Shown: one piece after another, positions 63,863 to 64,000 of the stretch
Layout of the letters: each line of letters begins with the position of its first letter
How positions within the stretch are numbered: position 1 is the stretch's first letter
DNA from: Alteromonas abrolhosensis
GTDB lineage: Bacteria > Pseudomonadota > Gammaproteobacteria > Enterobacterales > Alteromonadaceae
Length of the DNA stretch: 64,000 nucleotides
Direction of reading: 5' to 3'
Assembly: GCF_001953635.1 (NCBI RefSeq)
Contig: NZ_MEJH01000002.1
Location: forward strand, 372,001 to 436,000
Notes under the pieces: model-generated
What the model saw: only the letters and a program-made list of their open reading frames with translations
Databases searched by the model: none
What the model was told of the DNA's origin: nothing
Made by a program: the position numbers and the translations under genes

Positions 63863-64000
63863 ATGAACAGCATTTCGCTACCTGCTGGCAGTCCCTTGCT
63901 TAAGAAGTCATTCCTTTATGGAACTGCCACATCAAGTTTTCAAATAGAAGGGGATGTGGATAACCGTCTCGAATGTATTTGGGATAGGTTTTGTAAACAG
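63863..64000 (+). CDS. GH1 beta-glucosidase, 5' end only
   Basis: The right edge cuts this gene after 46 codons. The N-terminus MNSISLPAGSPLLKKSFLYG followed by ATSSFQIEG and CIWDRFC is the start of a glycoside hydrolase family 1 protein (the F-x-Y-G-x-A-T-S-x-F-Q-I-E-G signature). GH1 enzymes cleave beta-glucosides such as cellobiose in the cytoplasm. There is no signal peptide. The catalytic glutamates lie outside the window. The gene is divergent from the TonB receptor and shares the palindromic operator sequence with it. Confidence 0.87.
   Translation, partial: MNSISLPAGSPLLKKSFLYGTATSSFQIEGDVDNRLECIWDRFCKQ

Overview
The window reads as a chromosomal segment of a marine gammaproteobacterium, most likely Alteromonas or a close relative. 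This is inferred from gene content and protein similarity: long-form IlvC of the enteric type, IlvY divergent from ilvC, an rph-pyrE pair, PlsB, a LexA with two upstream SOS boxes, the DUF6482, DUF3014, DUF1285 and DUF2909 small families, and a TonB receptor with tryptophan-halogenase-like genes. Base composition looks even throughout. I saw no tRNA, rRNA, CRISPR array, prophage or intact insertion sequence.

Layout. 1-0.8 kb: the 3' part of a polysaccharide deacetylase gene. 0.8-10.2 kb: a cytochrome c oxidase (aa3/caa3-type) locus, nearly all on the minus strand. ctaC (CuA subunit fused to a cytochrome c domain), ctaD, ctaG and ctaE are followed by SURF1, a short Sco-like protein, heme A synthase, heme O synthase, Sco and a GNAT acetyltransferase. 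One small DUF2909 gene is on the plus strand inside the locus. 10.7-16.5 kb: lexA with two SOS boxes, a GAF-PAS-PAS-GAF-GGDEF diguanylate cyclase, and plsB. 16.7-25.4 kb: branched-chain amino acid genes ilvD-ilvA and ilvY/ilvC, with a TRIC-family membrane protein and comM between them. 25.5-35 kb: a Bcr/CflA-type efflux pump, a secreted S9 peptidase, and the tamA-tamB pair for outer-membrane biogenesis. 35-44 kb: an ECF-like sigma factor with a putative membrane anti-sigma, a PspB-like small protein, an EamA transporter, a hydroxyacid dehydrogenase, a thioesterase, proB, and an M1 peptidase with a DUF6702 protein. 44-52.3 kb: an ABC1 kinase, several small unknown proteins, DUF3014-DUF1285, an amidohydrolase, a VTT-domain protein, a Fur-box-preceded pair of small unknown genes, and a DUF1206 protein. 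52.3-55.2 kb: tusA-pyrE-rph and yicC. 55.3-64 kb: an OprD-like porin, two overlapping PrnA-type flavin halogenase homologues, a 1003-residue TonB-dependent receptor, two identical 12-bp GAAAGCGCTTTC palindromes, and the start of a GH1 beta-glucosidase gene cut off by the right edge.

How genes work together. The oxidase locus encodes three structural subunits and most of the heme A and copper insertion machinery. The ilv genes cover threonine deamination, ketol-acid reduction and dihydroxyacid dehydration; acetohydroxyacid synthase and transaminase must lie elsewhere. The right end looks like a carbohydrate (probably beta-glucoside) uptake locus under a LacI-family repressor, and it carries two halogenase-like enzymes of unknown role. 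That locus, the short Sco-like protein, the Fur-box small-gene pair and a 123-bp MITE-like element are the parts most worth a second look.
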